From Zygaena filipendulae (lineage: Eukaryota > Arthropoda > Insecta > Lepidoptera > Zygaenidae), in the NCBI GenBank assembly GCA_907165275.2, contig OU015657.1, forward strand, positions 13,291,001 through 13,355,000: a stretch of 64,000 nucleotides of DNA, in the 5' to 3' direction. The position numbers and the translations under genes are program-made. Numbering within the stretch: the stretch's first letter is position 1; every line of letters starts with the position of its first letter. Shown in pieces: positions 10,001-19,899 of this stretch. Below the pieces are notes generated by a model. The model was not told the DNA's origin and searched no databases. It was given only the letters and a program-made list of their open reading frames with translations.

Positions 10001-12291
10001 GTCCTGAGGAGTGCACAAAACGGAATGTTTTGTCCGTGGTGGCTCGATTGTGGGACCTTTTAGGATTCGCAGCACCAGTAATCTTGTATGCCAAGTTGCT
10101 GATTCGTAGCTTGTGGGAGTTGAAAATAGGTTGGGATGAGCAGCCTCCTCACCATATAGTCAAGAGGTGGAGCCGTTTTAAGGCTGAATTACCGCAGTTG
10201 TCTAATCTTTCAATACCTCGTCATGTAGGTGTCGGAGACAATGGCGTTGTCACTCTACTAGCTTTTTCCGATGCTAGCGAGAAGGCGTACGGTGCTGCCA
10301 TCTACGTACATTTTCAGACTGTCGACAAGGTCCAGGTCAACCTTCTATGTGCGAAGTCTCGGGTCGCCCCTCTAAAAACAGTTCCCTTACCTCGTCTGGA
10401 ATTATGTGCAGCGTTGTTGATGTCTCAGGTAGTAGGAGTAGTGCTAAATAGTTATGACAAACGTTGTCAAATAAATAAAATTTTTGCTTTTACAGATTCT
10501 ACTGTGACGTTGCACTGGATCCATTCGAGTCCACATAAGTGGAAAACCTTTGTTGCGAATCGTATAGCAAGATTACAAGAGAATTTGTCACCTTCTCATT
10601 TCTATCATATTCCTGGAAATCAAAATCCAAGCGATTGTCTATCCCGTGGGCTCAGCCCGGCTCAAATTCTCGACCATCATCTATGGTTTAGCGGTCCATC
10701 TTGGATGCAGAAGGAGTCGTCTCAGTGGCCGATTCGACCATTTAAATTGGACGCAGACATTGTAGTTCCAGAAGCTAAAACCATAACGTTGGCCGTGTTC
10801 GACGAGCCCGAGAAGCCGACACTCTATGCGTTATCTCAGCGGATATCTTCGTGGCCTAGGTTACTTCGTATTGTTGTTTATGTGTTGCGCTTTGCAAGAA
10901 AATTATCTTCCAGGGGTACTCCACAGACAGACGACTTAGTTCAAGCAGAATTGGCGGTCATTCGTTCTCTGCAATCGATTTGTTTTGCAGATACACTGAG
11001 TGCCGTTCGGTCTAATAAGCGTTGTTTAAAACCTATACAGAAACTGCGACCGTTCATTGTAGATGGAGTTTTGCGCGTGGGAGGTCGGTTAGGAAACGCA
11101 GATATAACTTATGATCATAAGCATCCAATACTGTTGCCACAGAAAGATCATATTGTCAATATAATCATTGATTATACGCACCGCGAAAATTGTCATGCTG
11201 GTCCACACTTGCTATTGTCTATATTGAGACACCGTTTTTGGATTTTAGCTGGACGCAGGGTGGTTCGTTCCCGTGTGCAGTTGTGCAATTCATGTTTTCG
11301 TGTGCATCCTAAAGCCTGCGTGCCTCCTATAATGGCGGAGTTGCCAGCGTGTAGATTGCAGATTTCAAAACCGTTTTCACATACCGGGCTGGATTATTGC
11401 GGTCCCATAAACATTACCCTCACTCGTAAGCGAGGTGTGAGGAGCCAAAAGGCGTACATTTGTGTTTTTATATGCCTTACGACTAGGGCCGTACATGTAG
11501 AGTTAGTTCCAGACTTAAGCACCGACGGATTCCTCAATGCTTTGAAGAGATTTTTGGGTAGACGAGGTCCGGTAGAGAAATTGTTTTCAGATAACGGGAC
11601 AAATTTCGTAGGAGCTCGAGGTTATTTGGACGAACTTGATGTCTTTTTAAAATCAGAACAGCACACCAAACAGTGGTATAGTGAGCTGTCTAACAAGCGG
11701 ATTCAATGGCAAATGATCCCGCCTAATGCTCCTCATTTCGGGGGTGGATGGGAGGCCACAGTGAAGGCGTTCAAGACTCACTTATTCCGAGTAATTGGTT
11801 CTCAGATACTTACATATGAAGAGCTTTTGACCCTGCTAATTCAGATTGAAGCGATTCTAAATTCGAGACCGTTAGGACGAATGTTGAGTTCAGATCCCTC
11901 GGAACCCGTAGCACTGACACCGGCACATTTCCTTCATAATGTTCCGTTAGGTTCTCTTCCAGCTGCGCCGGTAGTTGAGAATATTAACCAGATACGTTCG
12001 CGGTTCGTGTTGCTTGACAAGCTTGTGCAATCGTATTGGGCGCGATGGAGTAATGAATATTTAAACACTCTTCAAGTACGTGAAAAGTGGCTAACAGATC
12101 CCGATCCAATAAAAAAGGGTACGGTGGTTATAATTATGCAAAATAATTCCCCTCCGTTACATTGGCCTTTGGGCATAGTTCAGGAAACATATCCCGGATC
12201 AGATCGACGTATACGTGTCGTATTAGTAAAAACTAAAGGGGGTACGTTAAAGCGTCCAGTGGTTCGTCTGTGTCCACTACCCTCACAATAA
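7042..12291 (+). CDS. BEL1 Gag-Pol polyprotein, intact (1749 aa)
   Basis: Encodes the structural and enzymatic proteins that copy the element RNA into DNA inside a virus-like particle and insert it into the genome. The start is the ATG at 7042. Visible domains in order: a charged N-terminal Gag region; a DUF1759-type Gag block around residue 120-275 (LLKFDG near 125); cysteine/histidine zinc knuckles at about 339-405 (CPLC, CVSC, NCSSC); an aspartic protease with LIDSGSQSHF (Asp 491); reverse transcriptase with ADVKQMY (Asp 827) and YMDD (Asp 905, 906); RNase H with AFSDAS (Asp 1077) and FTDST (Asp 1152); an integrase zinc domain near 1380-1418 (CNSC); an integrase core with Asp 1451, Asp 1517 (SDNGTNF) and Glu 1571 (GGWEA); and a C-terminal DUF5641-type tail ending RLCPLPSQ. 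No stop or frameshift is seen, and all catalytic acidic residues are present. It may still be functional. Confidence 0.97.
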   Translation: MSEEKRLLMKIKLHEAALNSYFSQVQKMYDLSVSVMTESEEENFLVVTSDLATLRSEYIEKVEMWNMLQMEANPKYEPCFKKWEAFETLCTSIKNKVSALKVKDPAKLNQTKLSCPQFKLPAIQLLKFDGSTTAWPRFIENFNSTVHDNVQLTNTAKVYYLCGQLTGKALESIAGLTATGDNYELIYKTLVDKYQDVRSLANAYLDELVNIKKIQVASVDSLNTFVDKFSISVMAFEKLDIKNKLDFFYLYLALKKVDMETARLFENSVRGESVPSYESFMKFVKEQTKILERTGSGFKAGEKSLFKSNNARVPITSRPVPVPGRNVKSLFTANNGAVCPLCNTTMHDYFSKCNEFLKLSPKERYKIIKKYNACVSCLSARHRTPACTLRSNCSSCQSRSHHTLLHFDGQTSTSLPVAIEGNLDSDGTSRWSGKDELGDVSPAEVSLCSIHKTETQSPRYEMCSSTVLLATAKVRVVDRLGIPHMVRCLIDSGSQSHFITSQCCRKLSLTVLEPESPISVYGFGDGVKRVNAVTDLHFTSRFDKNEVFHIKPLVVDTLTNELPSSMVDMSVLSYLSSVPLADDSFQVPGEVEVLIGAQLFTKLLLPGRIHGPPGLPDAIQTRLGFIILGEVPVCNVNKSMHTAAYCTFEDSSMSDLVSRFWQLDEVPSCTAARLSREEQECESFYKNTTTRDVSGRYTVGLPFKSNPTELGSSLNIAKKRFFFLERKLQMSPSLRKAYDDVIKDYLSVGYLKPVSDASQDCGYIIPHHCVIRDSKLTTKLRIVLDASARTDRGLSLNNMLHAGPNLQGDIFTLMINFRLFAVAFCADVKQMYLQIKVRPPDCKYLRILYRFNPNDRLQMFQFDRVCFGLASSPFLALRTVRQLCEDESVNFPIAVNVVQNGLYMDDVIYSFSSVTLATNAARQLIDLFKAGGFELMKWSSNSSALLTQLPETHLHPHVHSFDEDGHKILGVKWEPRTDVFSFDVASCPEECTKRNVLSVVARLWDLLGFAAPVILYAKLLIRSLWELKIGWDEQPPHHIVKRWSRFKAELPQLSNLSIPRHVGVGDNGVVTLLAFSDASEKAYGAAIYVHFQTVDKVQVNLLCAKSRVAPLKTVPLPRLELCAALLMSQVVGVVLNSYDKRCQINKIFAFTDSTVTLHWIHSSPHKWKTFVANRIARLQENLSPSHFYHIPGNQNPSDCLSRGLSPAQILDHHLWFSGPSWMQKESSQWPIRPFKLDADIVVPEAKTITLAVFDEPEKPTLYALSQRISSWPRLLRIVVYVLRFARKLSSRGTPQTDDLVQAELAVIRSLQSICFADTLSAVRSNKRCLKPIQKLRPFIVDGVLRVGGRLGNADITYDHKHPILLPQKDHIVNIIIDYTHRENCHAGPHLLLSILRHRFWILAGRRVVRSRVQLCNSCFRVHPKACVPPIMAELPACRLQISKPFSHTGLDYCGPINITLTRKRGVRSQKAYICVFICLTTRAVHVELVPDLSTDGFLNALKRFLGRRGPVEKLFSDNGTNFVGARGYLDELDVFLKSEQHTKQWYSELSNKRIQWQMIPPNAPHFGGGWEATVKAFKTHLFRVIGSQILTYEELLTLLIQIEAILNSRPLGRMLSSDPSEPVALTPAHFLHNVPLGSLPAAPVVENINQIRSRFVLLDKLVQSYWARWSNEYLNTLQVREKWLTDPDPIKKGTVVIIMQNNSPPLHWPLGIVQETYPGSDRRIRVVLVKTKGGTLKRPVVRLCPLPSQ

Positions 12292-12360
12292 AGTTGTATC
12301 TTAAGTTAAACTTAGTAGTAAGCTAGCATATTGAATTTAGTACATAATATATTAGTATTA
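12292..12360 (+). other. BEL1 3' untranslated segment before the Tc1 insertion
   Basis: AT-rich sequence between the pol stop and the TA target of the nested Tc1 element. It resumes at 13985 on the other side and runs to the 3' LTR. Confidence 0.7.
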
Positions 12361-12386
12361 TACACTCAGCGTCACAAAAATCGCAC
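12361..12386 (+). repeat. Tc1-like left terminal inverted repeat with TA target
   Basis: TA followed by CACTCAGCGTCACAAAAA and TCGCAC. Pairs with 13959-13984 with one mismatch (A versus G at the eighth base, counting the TA). Confidence 0.93.
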
Positions 12387-13982
12387 CTCTTCAAAAATAA
12401 GTTTCAAGCATGTCCCGCCAGCAACGAATACATTAAACCCAATCAATATTGGTATTAATTAAAAGTACATTTAACGACCTTTAAATTAACAACAGTTAGA
12501 ATTCCTAAACACAACAGATCTCATTAGCACGTAACATTTAAAAAAAAGTTGTCAAAATACGCAATACAACGGCCACTAATTGCACCTCCCTACAAGGTTA
12601 TAAAACGGGCGACCTGGGTTGAATGTGGGTCATTCGCTATTGAACCTTTGTAGTGAACAAACGTTAACAGCTACAGCAAGAAAAATACCCCAGAAGATGG
12701 ATACCACTGTAGATGAAGCCGCTCAAGTCATTGCACTACTGCAATCAGGGATGCGGCAATGTGATGTTGCTCGGCAACTGAACTTGAGTCATTTTTCCAT
12801 TCGACGAGTGTTCCAACGCTTCCAAGAGACTGGTGGCTATATCCGAAGACGTGGATCTGGAAGACAACGGTGCACATCCGAAAGAGACGATCGCTTCATT
12901 GTTTCGAAGTCTTTACGTAATCGGTTCTCCAATGCTGTTGAGCTGCAAAAACAACTGCAATCAGCTCGCAGAATTTCTGTAAGCGTCTCCACGATAAGAA
13001 GAAGAATGCGGGAGAAGAAAATTGCAGCTCACAGGGCTGCTACGGGGCCAAAATTGACTGCACAGCTTAGGAGAGACCGGTTACAATTTGCCCGTGACCA
13101 TGTGGATTGGACAATTGACCAATTGAGGGCTGTGCTCTTCTCGGATGAGACAAGGGTGTGTCTTTTCTGCAACGACAGGCGCCGCAGAGTGTACAGGAGA
13201 CAAGGGGAACGATTCGCACAAGCCTGTATTCAAGAGACAGTGGAATACGGGGGTGGCTCGTGCATGTTCTGGGGCGGCATGTCAATCGACGGCAAAACGA
13301 ACCTCGTGTGTGTTTCTCGGACCGGAAGTGCTCGCGGGCAAGGGTCGCTGACTGCTTATCGGTACATAACGGAGATCATAGAGGAGCAGGTAGTCCCTTA
13401 CGCGGGTTTTGTTGGTAGTGGGTTCACGTTAATGCAGGATAACGCCCGCTGTCACACCGCTTTAACTGTAAGAGACTACCTGCAAGAAGTTGGGATCCCT
13501 GTTATGCGCTGGGCGGCGCGAAGTCCAGACCTGAACCCTATTGAGCACCTTTGGGATGACCTGAAACGGCGAATACTGGCACGTGATCCTGCCCCTACAC
13601 TCTCCAAGACCTCCAAGATGCCGTCGTTGCAGAATGGGACAGCATTCCTCAAGAGACTGTTGTCACATTAATTAGGTCCATGAGTGAACGCCTGGAAGCA
13701 GTCATCAGGGCTAGGGGGGGTAACACTAGGTTTTAAGTTGCTTTTAAGGACTTTGATGTAATTTTTGCTGGTAAAATAAAATTTAATTTTTTAATCATTT
13801 GCATTAGCTTGCTTTTTTTATTCCCTGGTAAACGAAAAACCAAATCTGTTGTTTTATTCAGAAATTTAAATAAATTGCCTTTCCAATGATACCCTATAGT
13901 CATATGTCTACCATTGATTAATAGGGTTAAAATGACTCTGAAAGGAATTCTTAAAGAAGTGCGATTTTTGTGACGCCGAGTG
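12363..13982 (+). mobile_element. Tc1/mariner-like DNA transposon nested in BEL1
   Basis: A 1620-bp cut-and-paste element flanked by a duplicated TA (12361-12362, 13983-13984). Its terminal inverted repeats of about 24-28 bp read CACTCAGCGTCACAAAAA on the left and CACTCGGCGTCACAAAAA (reverse complement) on the right, with one mismatch in the first 24. It carries one transposase gene. Since it interrupts the 3' untranslated part of a retrotransposon with near-identical LTRs, it inserted later than BEL1 and must also be recent. Confidence 0.95.
12697..13671 (+). CDS. Tc1-family transposase (DD34E), C-terminus frameshifted
   Basis: Catalyses excision and reinsertion of the element at TA sites. 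I chose the ATG at 12697 (MDTTVDEAAQ); the upstream in-frame extension to 12619 uses a TTG and is not needed. Residues about 5-50 and 60-125 look like the paired helix-turn-helix DNA-binding region, joined by a GRQR hook. The catalytic triad is complete: Asp 150 (FSDET), Asp 248 (QDNARCH) and Glu 283 (NPIEH), with exactly 34 residues between the second Asp and the Glu, the Tc1 signature. At about 13597-13603 one base appears to be missing. The frame that looks like the normal family C-terminus (ending in an RGGNTR-type motif at 13736) continues one frame away, while the actual frame ends at 13671 in an unrelated tail. The catalytic core is upstream of the break, so activity is uncertain rather than excluded. 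Confidence 0.9.
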   Translation: MDTTVDEAAQVIALLQSGMRQCDVARQLNLSHFSIRRVFQRFQETGGYIRRRGSGRQRCTSERDDRFIVSKSLRNRFSNAVELQKQLQSARRISVSVSTIRRRMREKKIAAHRAATGPKLTAQLRRDRLQFARDHVDWTIDQLRAVLFSDETRVCLFCNDRRRRVYRRQGERFAQACIQETVEYGGGSCMFWGGMSIDGKTNLVCVSRTGSARGQGSLTAYRYITEIIEEQVVPYAGFVGSGFTLMQDNARCHTALTVRDYLQEVGIPVMRWAARSPDLNPIEHLWDDLKRRILARDPAPTLSKTSKMPSLQNGTAFLKRLLSH

Positions 13983-13984
13983 TA
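13959..13984 (-). repeat. Tc1-like right terminal inverted repeat with TA target
   Basis: Reverse complement reads TACACTCGGCGTCACAAAAA then TCGCAC, matching the left end at 12361 except for one base. Confidence 0.93.
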
Positions 13985-14142
13985 GCTTTCTCTGTTGTCT
14001 TATATTGTATTACAAATCCGTATTCTTAATTTAAAACCGAAAGTTATAGTTTCGGTGATCTTCTGTTGGTATTCAATTAGATCAGTCGTGAGTCGTGACC
14101 ATTACTTTGTTTGGATTCCGTTGAAAGGAACCCACCCTTTCA

Positions 14143-14154
14143 AGCCGGGGGCCG
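14143..14154 (+). other. BEL1 probable polypurine tract
   Basis: The G-rich run GCCGGGGGCCG lies directly against the 3' LTR, where plus-strand DNA synthesis would be primed. It is less purine-pure than usual, so the assignment rests mainly on position. Confidence 0.4.
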
Positions 14155-14588
14155 TGTTTGCGCGTAAATGAACTGGGCATTGGCCAGCCGGTAATTTAAG
14201 TTTCGATCATCCGCCGCCGCTCATGAGCCGACAAATTCGTATGCTCTGGCGCCGATTAACGTTTCCGAACGTGTCGCGACTCGAATCTGAACTGTTACAT
14301 CAATCACCTGTCATTCAAACATGTGTGCTCAGAGCTGTGCGACGTGCGGACGTATTTTTGCTAGCTGTCAAGAGACGCTCGCGAGTGCCAGCAAATTGAA
14401 GCATCACCACCTTGTTTTCACCCACTGTGGACATCCGAATATTTACCGTGGAGAAAGAGAGACCCTCGCCGCTCGAGTCGCTCAGGTGAGTCGGTTTTTT
14501 GAGTTGGCTAAGGTGTTCGAGGTTAATTCGCCGGGTCGCTAATCCCGGGCATACCTACCGGTCTCCCGGTTTTATTTCGGCGCCCACA
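14155..14588 (+). repeat. BEL1 3' LTR
   Basis: Same 434 bp as 6060-6493 with a single substitution (A at 14319). It carries the same 73-codon frame (14321-14542) and the splice donor CAG/GTGAGT at 14485/14486. Followed by the target duplication GTACT. Confidence 0.95.
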
Positions 14589-14593
14589 GTACT

Positions 14594-16589
14594 ATTGTAC
14601 TAAAATTCTCAAACCAAAATTGTAATCGCAGATATTCACTTTAATCAATGTTAGGTATTTTATAAAAGTTTTCATGTGAACATCGATATATGCAACCTCT
14701 ATTTTTCTCTATTGATCGATATCTACGATCTCACACAATCAGAAATCCCTAAAATCTAGATAAAGATTATACAAAAAGTACTGTATTGGAGATCCTGCTT
14801 ATTTATTTAACAAAACTATTTATATCAAAACACATGATTGGTAAGAGAAGAAAAAACCGTCAACACCCATTAGTGGCAAGCACCCGGCGATGGAAGGTCT
14901 CATAAGGTTTATTTAACTGCAGTAAATCGAAAAACTTCCCAAGAGAATACCGGGCACGGGCAATAATCAGTTCAATATAATTGCATGCAGCTCTATGTAG
15001 TATACTGTCTACTTGTGCACGTGATATAGGGTGTAAAGGTTCCTGTCTTACAAAGGGGGTTCATAACAATCTCGATCTATTGTTTGAGGAGTAAACACAC
15101 TCAGTACACTCACCCTGCAGGTAGAACTAATAACTTTTATAATCAAAGTATGTTACATACTAGCTAGCGCCTGCGGCTGCAGTCCATGTTGTATAGTGGA
15201 AGAGGCTATGTATTATATATAAAAAATCGTTTCCTAAAAGACACATAAATTGTAAAGTATCAAAATTTTTAACCGATTTAAAAAGGAAGGAAGTTATAAT
15301 ATTATGTTCACAATAAAAACAAAACTCTATGTGTTACATCTCTTTGTTTAAATAATATAAACACAAGCTTTGTTTTTGTGGTTTCGTTTAATTTTGTCAC
15401 ACACGCAAGCTTTCTTACTTCTTTATGACTGTGTTTAACCACTCAACTATTTTTTTTTTCACATTTTTAACTTTTTCATTTCTTTCTTTCAATTGCGTTC
15501 AGCAATTTTTGTGTGATGTGCTGTGATGAAAGCAATATGGCTTAACACAGTAAAATGCTCAACTGACTACTGTGGCTCTCTTTCCTTTCTCATTATGAGG
15601 AATCATAACACATTACGAGTTACGACTTACGTCGATTGACAGCCGCAGTGGACCGAAGGGGCGACTCCCACCGCTAGTGCGATAAGCCACGACGTCACCT
15701 AACTTCGGTCCACGGTGCATTGTTCTCTATTAACGCATGATTTTTCCCATCAATTCCTGTTGTGTGTCAGTTAATTGAATGTGCAGTGAAAGGGTTGAGA
15801 CGACCCTCGCTCCGTAAGAGGCGGCCGTATTCTGGACATTTCACCGTAGTTAAATATCACTTAAAAATAAGTGCTTACCGTAAGATAGAAACAATAAAGA
15901 GGTAGGTGCTTTTCTGTATTCAAAAGAGCACTGCTTGCTAGACTTATAGAAATAGGTATAATAATATTAGTTTTCACTGCATTCGTAAAATTAATAAAAA
16001 AGTACATTCCAGTTTATAACTACGAGTATAAACACACGAGTTATTTCCAAAAAAATTACGTCAATCTGGTGACAAAAAAAACCGCAAAATCTCGACTCGA
16101 CAGTGACACTAAGCATTTGTTTGTGATCGTGTAGTTTATGAACTATTTACTTGCTTGATCGATTGAGTTCATAATAAGACATTTTTTCTTGACCAAACCT
16201 TGTTTGTACGTTTGAAGATCTCCGAGGTGTTCCGTAATACATATGGATTAAGCCGTGGCCACTAATATAATTTAAAATTCAACAATAAATAATTGACTGA
16301 CAGCGATATAGCGCTGTCAACATATTAAGTGAAGCGAGTTTGATCGTCTTTAGTGAAGATCGGTGTGTTTTCAGAATATCACCCCGAGGTGCCGTGGCTG
16401 GCGGCCGGCGCGGGCGCCCCTCGGGAACAAGACTCAATCAATCGGGCGCAGACAATGGCCTGTCTGTAGTCTGAACTAGTCTGTACCTACACCCACAAGG
16501 TAAGGGAAGCGATACTCGTAATATATAAGGTTTGTCGGAGAGGAGGTGGACTTAATCGAAACGATGCTTATACAAGTGTTCCCACACCA
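14594..16589. other. Non-coding stretch, no gene seen
   Basis: AT-rich. A GC-richer patch at about 15625-15720 contains an imperfect inverted pair (GGACCGAAGG and ACTTCGGTCC). A GC hairpin-like patch is at about 16380-16425 (CCCGAGG..CCCCTCGGG). No protein domain or RNA gene was recognised. Confidence 0.5.
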
Positions 16590-16766
16590 ATATCACAAAT
16601 ACTAAAGTTTGTGTGAGTTAATATGTTTGTTACACCGTTACGCTGAAATGACTGGATGGATTGGTATGAAATTTTAGAATAAACACATAATACACTTTCA
16701 TTCTAGAAATCCCGAGCAAATTTGTTAAATTAAATTTGTTGGTAGGTAAAACAGCCGGGCACAGTA
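16590..16766 (-). repeat. Interspersed repeat, minus orientation
   Basis: Contains AGTTTGTGTGAGTTAATATG, GTTACACCGTTACGC, TGGATTGGTATGAAATTTT and an inverted head-like CAGCCGGGCACAG at the right. This is the general layout of lepidopteran short repeats related to family A. The class is uncertain. Confidence 0.45.
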
Positions 16767-16807
16767 TTACCAACAAATAAAGCTTAACTTTCTTCTGAAA
16801 AGCTGAT

Positions 16808-16941
16808 TAAAGGTTGTCTGGAAGAGATCGCTAGTAAAGCGATAAGACCGCCTTTTGTATGCCCTTAGTTATAAGTTTCTGTAAACACACTGTAAAATTA
16901 TTTTGGTGTACAATAAAGTGTATTCTATTCTATTCTATTCT
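16808..16941 (+). repeat. LINE-like 3' tail with TATTC microsatellite, copy 1
   Basis: From TAAAGGTTGTCTGGAAGAG through GTACAATAAAGTG to a (TATTC)4 tail. A second copy with the same tail is at 46124-46259. A 5'-truncated segment ending in an AATAAA signal and a simple repeat suggests a non-LTR retrotransposon 3' end. No reverse-transcriptase frame remains, so the clade is open. Confidence 0.6.
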
Positions 16942-19498
16942 GATTAACTAAAGATACCTTTGTTACAAAAATGAAAAAAAAAAATACATAAGAATAGCAT
17001 ACAAAAGAATCAATGCAAGACAGCTGATGATAGGTTTTTTCAACCAGCTGTGTTACATTTAAACTCAATGAGTGTGGTCAAAGAATAACATCTTAAAACG
17101 AAGTTGACATCTCGTTTTATATAATTTAAAAAAATCTAAGCAAGTGAAACCACATATTTAGTACATATTTTAAGAAGTCATGTTCTCCTACAAATAATAA
17201 TATTAATGTATCTAAATATCAGAATCATATTATAATAGTATACAAATGTACCAAATTACTTGTAGTAAAACTGTTATCTTTGTGTATCATTTATCTACAC
17301 AATTTTTCTTAAATCTCAATATAATAATCTGCAAATTACTAAAGAACATCAATTTGTTAATTTCCTCATTGTGTCGGCTGTAAGTACTCGTATAATAATA
17401 ACGTGAGCACAAAATGAAATATTAAATTCGAACCCGCACCACACCGCAGCAGTTTAATTTGAACGAGGCCGATTGTAAAGCAATGGAAGCAATAGAGGCA
17501 ATAAGGCACGGCGCACACGAGCCGCTCGTAACTAACGCCGCGGCGCGCCGCCTGCTCCGCTTCCATATTTGAACATGCCCTTATTAATTCAGGTGGATAC
17601 AGGCTTTTATTGTAGTGTCTTGTATGCTCTATGTATAACACAGCCTACTTTTATAGTTAGTAGGTAGGTAATATTACATTATTAGAATGAATGGTCCACT
17701 TATTGTTTGGATTTCGTATCAATGTTGAGTTATCAGAATAACGTATAACCAAGTTGCTTTTTATAGTGATTTACATATTATACTAAATGGTATCAGATTT
17801 ATTTTTCGAAAATTATAATCAAACCCATGATATCTAAATTTTAATGAAGAGAAGTTTTAAAAACTATATTTTCGCTTTTTCTTTTCCTCTATTTTATTTT
17901 AAAGAAACAAAATGTATAGTGAGAAATGTAGAGTCTTGACCTTTGTAAAATGTTAACATAAACCAACTCAAAAATTGTTGTCGGTGAAGTTCGCTCCGAA
18001 AAATCGATTGGTGCCTTGATGACAATCGATGGGCAACCAGTTTGGCTTCGATCTTGATAGCTACTATAATTACCTACTTATGTATCAAAACGCTCCATCT
18101 ATATGATATTAAAGTAAACAAAAACTCCACAATACATTTGCAGCAAGCTAACAAAACCAACACAATGTAGAGCTTGGAGTTGAACCATAAATAAACAGCT
18201 ACCTATAATATATTACGTGTAAGTAATTCCTACAATGGTGAGTACATCCGTAACGTTGGCTGGAACCCTTGGGGTATACTGGAATACCTTCGCTGAACTT
18301 AATATCAGTATACTATGCTGGAGGCCATGTGGCTAGGAAACTAGCAGACGGCGGAAGAGATTTCAAACGCTTTAGCGGAATAAAGGTTTAACAGAAAAGT
18401 AACAGCATCATGTAGATCCTATTAAATAGTGCAACCAGTATTAAAATAAATGCAATTAAAAAAAAAACTTTACAAAAAAAAGGAAAAAAATCTAAACTTG
18501 TTTAGTACAGTGGTGTGTAAGTAAGACGGTTGTCGTTTTTGCGCTCTTGCTAATGAGTTCAAATTTCATCTATGAAAAGTGTGAAAAGAACGAAATCATT
18601 GAAATTCAGTTTGACTTTTAATAAAGTAAATTTTATTTTGTAATACTCTATCATATACGTATTTAGTACTTTTTTAAAGTAAAACGCGCTCGTTTAGGAG
18701 CCTTAATCCTAAGATCGGCCTCTATTCGCATAGTTGTGAACTGTTTGTTGGAGTTTTTGGTGGAAACGGAAGGCGTAGGTTTCGTCATTTAAAAGTGAAT
18801 TTCATTGTATAATAAGGTTTTGTTATGGACAATATATTATGTATGTAGTTTCGTAGTAGCTGTTTTTATATTATTTGGATTAAAATGAAACCTAGAAAGA
18901 TTTTGCAGTACCCACAACAGGGCCCTCTCTAGTGCCCGGCTGGCTACCACCTTCAAGTTGAAAATAAAGCGAAAAACATTGATGTTTGATTTGAACAATG
19001 TGAAATTTAAATGAAATGAAAATTTATTTATTAGGTACACATTACACAGCAACTACTAGATCGACACGTTCCTAAGAAAAAGGTCTTGACAGACGGACAG
19101 ACGGATAACGAAGTGACCTTATAAGAGCTCCTTTTTTCCTTTTAAGATATACGGAACCCCAGAAAAACTAAGTGCTGTGGTACTACTTAAAGTTCGGAAG
19201 TATTAACTGATGGTAAACTGAGTTTTAAATAGGTAAAGTAAATATCGTAGAATAGTTTAAAAATCGTATTAAGCAGCGCGCCGTCGCCCGTCTCCCCGTC
19301 AGCTCGTCTGCTACGCCACAAAACTCCGCAACTCCACCGCCGGAGAGGTACCTCATTAAACTAACTTCACCTCGCGACAGTTTCAATCTCCGCGGTGTGC
19401 GCGTGGAGAAGCGAAGCACAGTAGTACCAGTCACTCGAAGTACGAATTGTCAAAAATTAGTTTTTTTTTTGTTGCATAATGTAATGAACAACTGAAAA
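16942..19498. other. Non-coding stretch, GC-rich island at 17400-17600
   Basis: No gene seen. The island at about 17400-17600 is GC-rich and contains GCAATGGAAGCAATAGAGGC and a CGCGGCGCGCCG core. It is a candidate conserved non-coding block. The 91-codon minus-strand frame over it shows no domain. Confidence 0.4.
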
Positions 19499-19668
19499 CC
19501 AGCGCTAGGTGTTCCCGCACCTAGCTAATGCTGAGTTGGTGACCCTTTCGGCAGAGCATGCAAGAGATATTATCTATGTTTCTTTAGATTAGGCACTGTT
19601 GATGTTTGTTTCTTTTTCTTGTGTGTTGTGCTGAAATAAATGTATTTTCTTCTTCTTCTTCTTCTTCT
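19499..19668 (+). repeat. LINE-like 3' tail ending in (CTT)n
   Basis: Starts near CAGCGCTAGGTGTTCCCG, continues to GTGCTGAAATAAATGTATTTT, and ends in (CTT)6. An AATAAA signal followed by a simple repeat fits a 5'-truncated non-LTR retrotransposon tail. No coding part is left. Confidence 0.5.
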
Positions 19669-19672
19669 AATG

Positions 19673-19899
19673 TACCACGTAGACAGTATGCCACCTTGTA
19701 AAATTTATACTGTTTGTAAAACGTCTGTATGACGTTATAAGTGCCGTTTTTTGCAGTTCCAATAGTCGTTTTTCGCTTGTATTGGAAGTTGGAGCTTGAA
19801 GCTGCAAAAACGGCAACTTATAATGTCATAAAGACATTTTACAAACAGTATAAATTTTACAAGGCGGTAGGTATGCGTGTCTATGTGACCCACTGTACT
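19673..19899. mobile_element. Palindromic MITE
   Basis: The left arm from about 19673 (GTAAAATTTATACTGTTTGT at 19698) is the inverse of the right arm ending about 19899 (ACAAACAGTATAAATTTTAC). The arms are about 70-90 bp with a few substitutions and a short loop near 19760. No coding capacity. Confidence 0.7.

Larger units (their letters stand above)
6060..14588 (+). mobile_element. BEL/Pao LTR retrotransposon BEL1, complete, with nested Tc1
   Basis: A full-length element: 434-bp LTRs (6060-6493 and 14155-14588) bounded by TG..CA, flanked by a 5-bp target-site duplication GTACT (6055-6059 and 14589-14593). The LTRs differ at one position only (G at 6224, A at 14319). One uninterrupted gag-pol frame lies between them (7042-12291). 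A Tc1-like transposon sits in the 3' untranslated part (12363-13982). Without it and its duplicated TA the element is about 6.9 kb. The domain order Gag, protease, RT, RNase H, integrase and the 5-bp duplication fit the BEL/Pao superfamily. There is no env-like frame. Near-identical LTRs indicate recent insertion. Confidence 0.97.

Noticed and set aside
12619..12696. Upstream extension of the Tc1 transposase
   Set aside because: Begins at TTG. The ATG at 12697 gives the usual transposase N-terminus.
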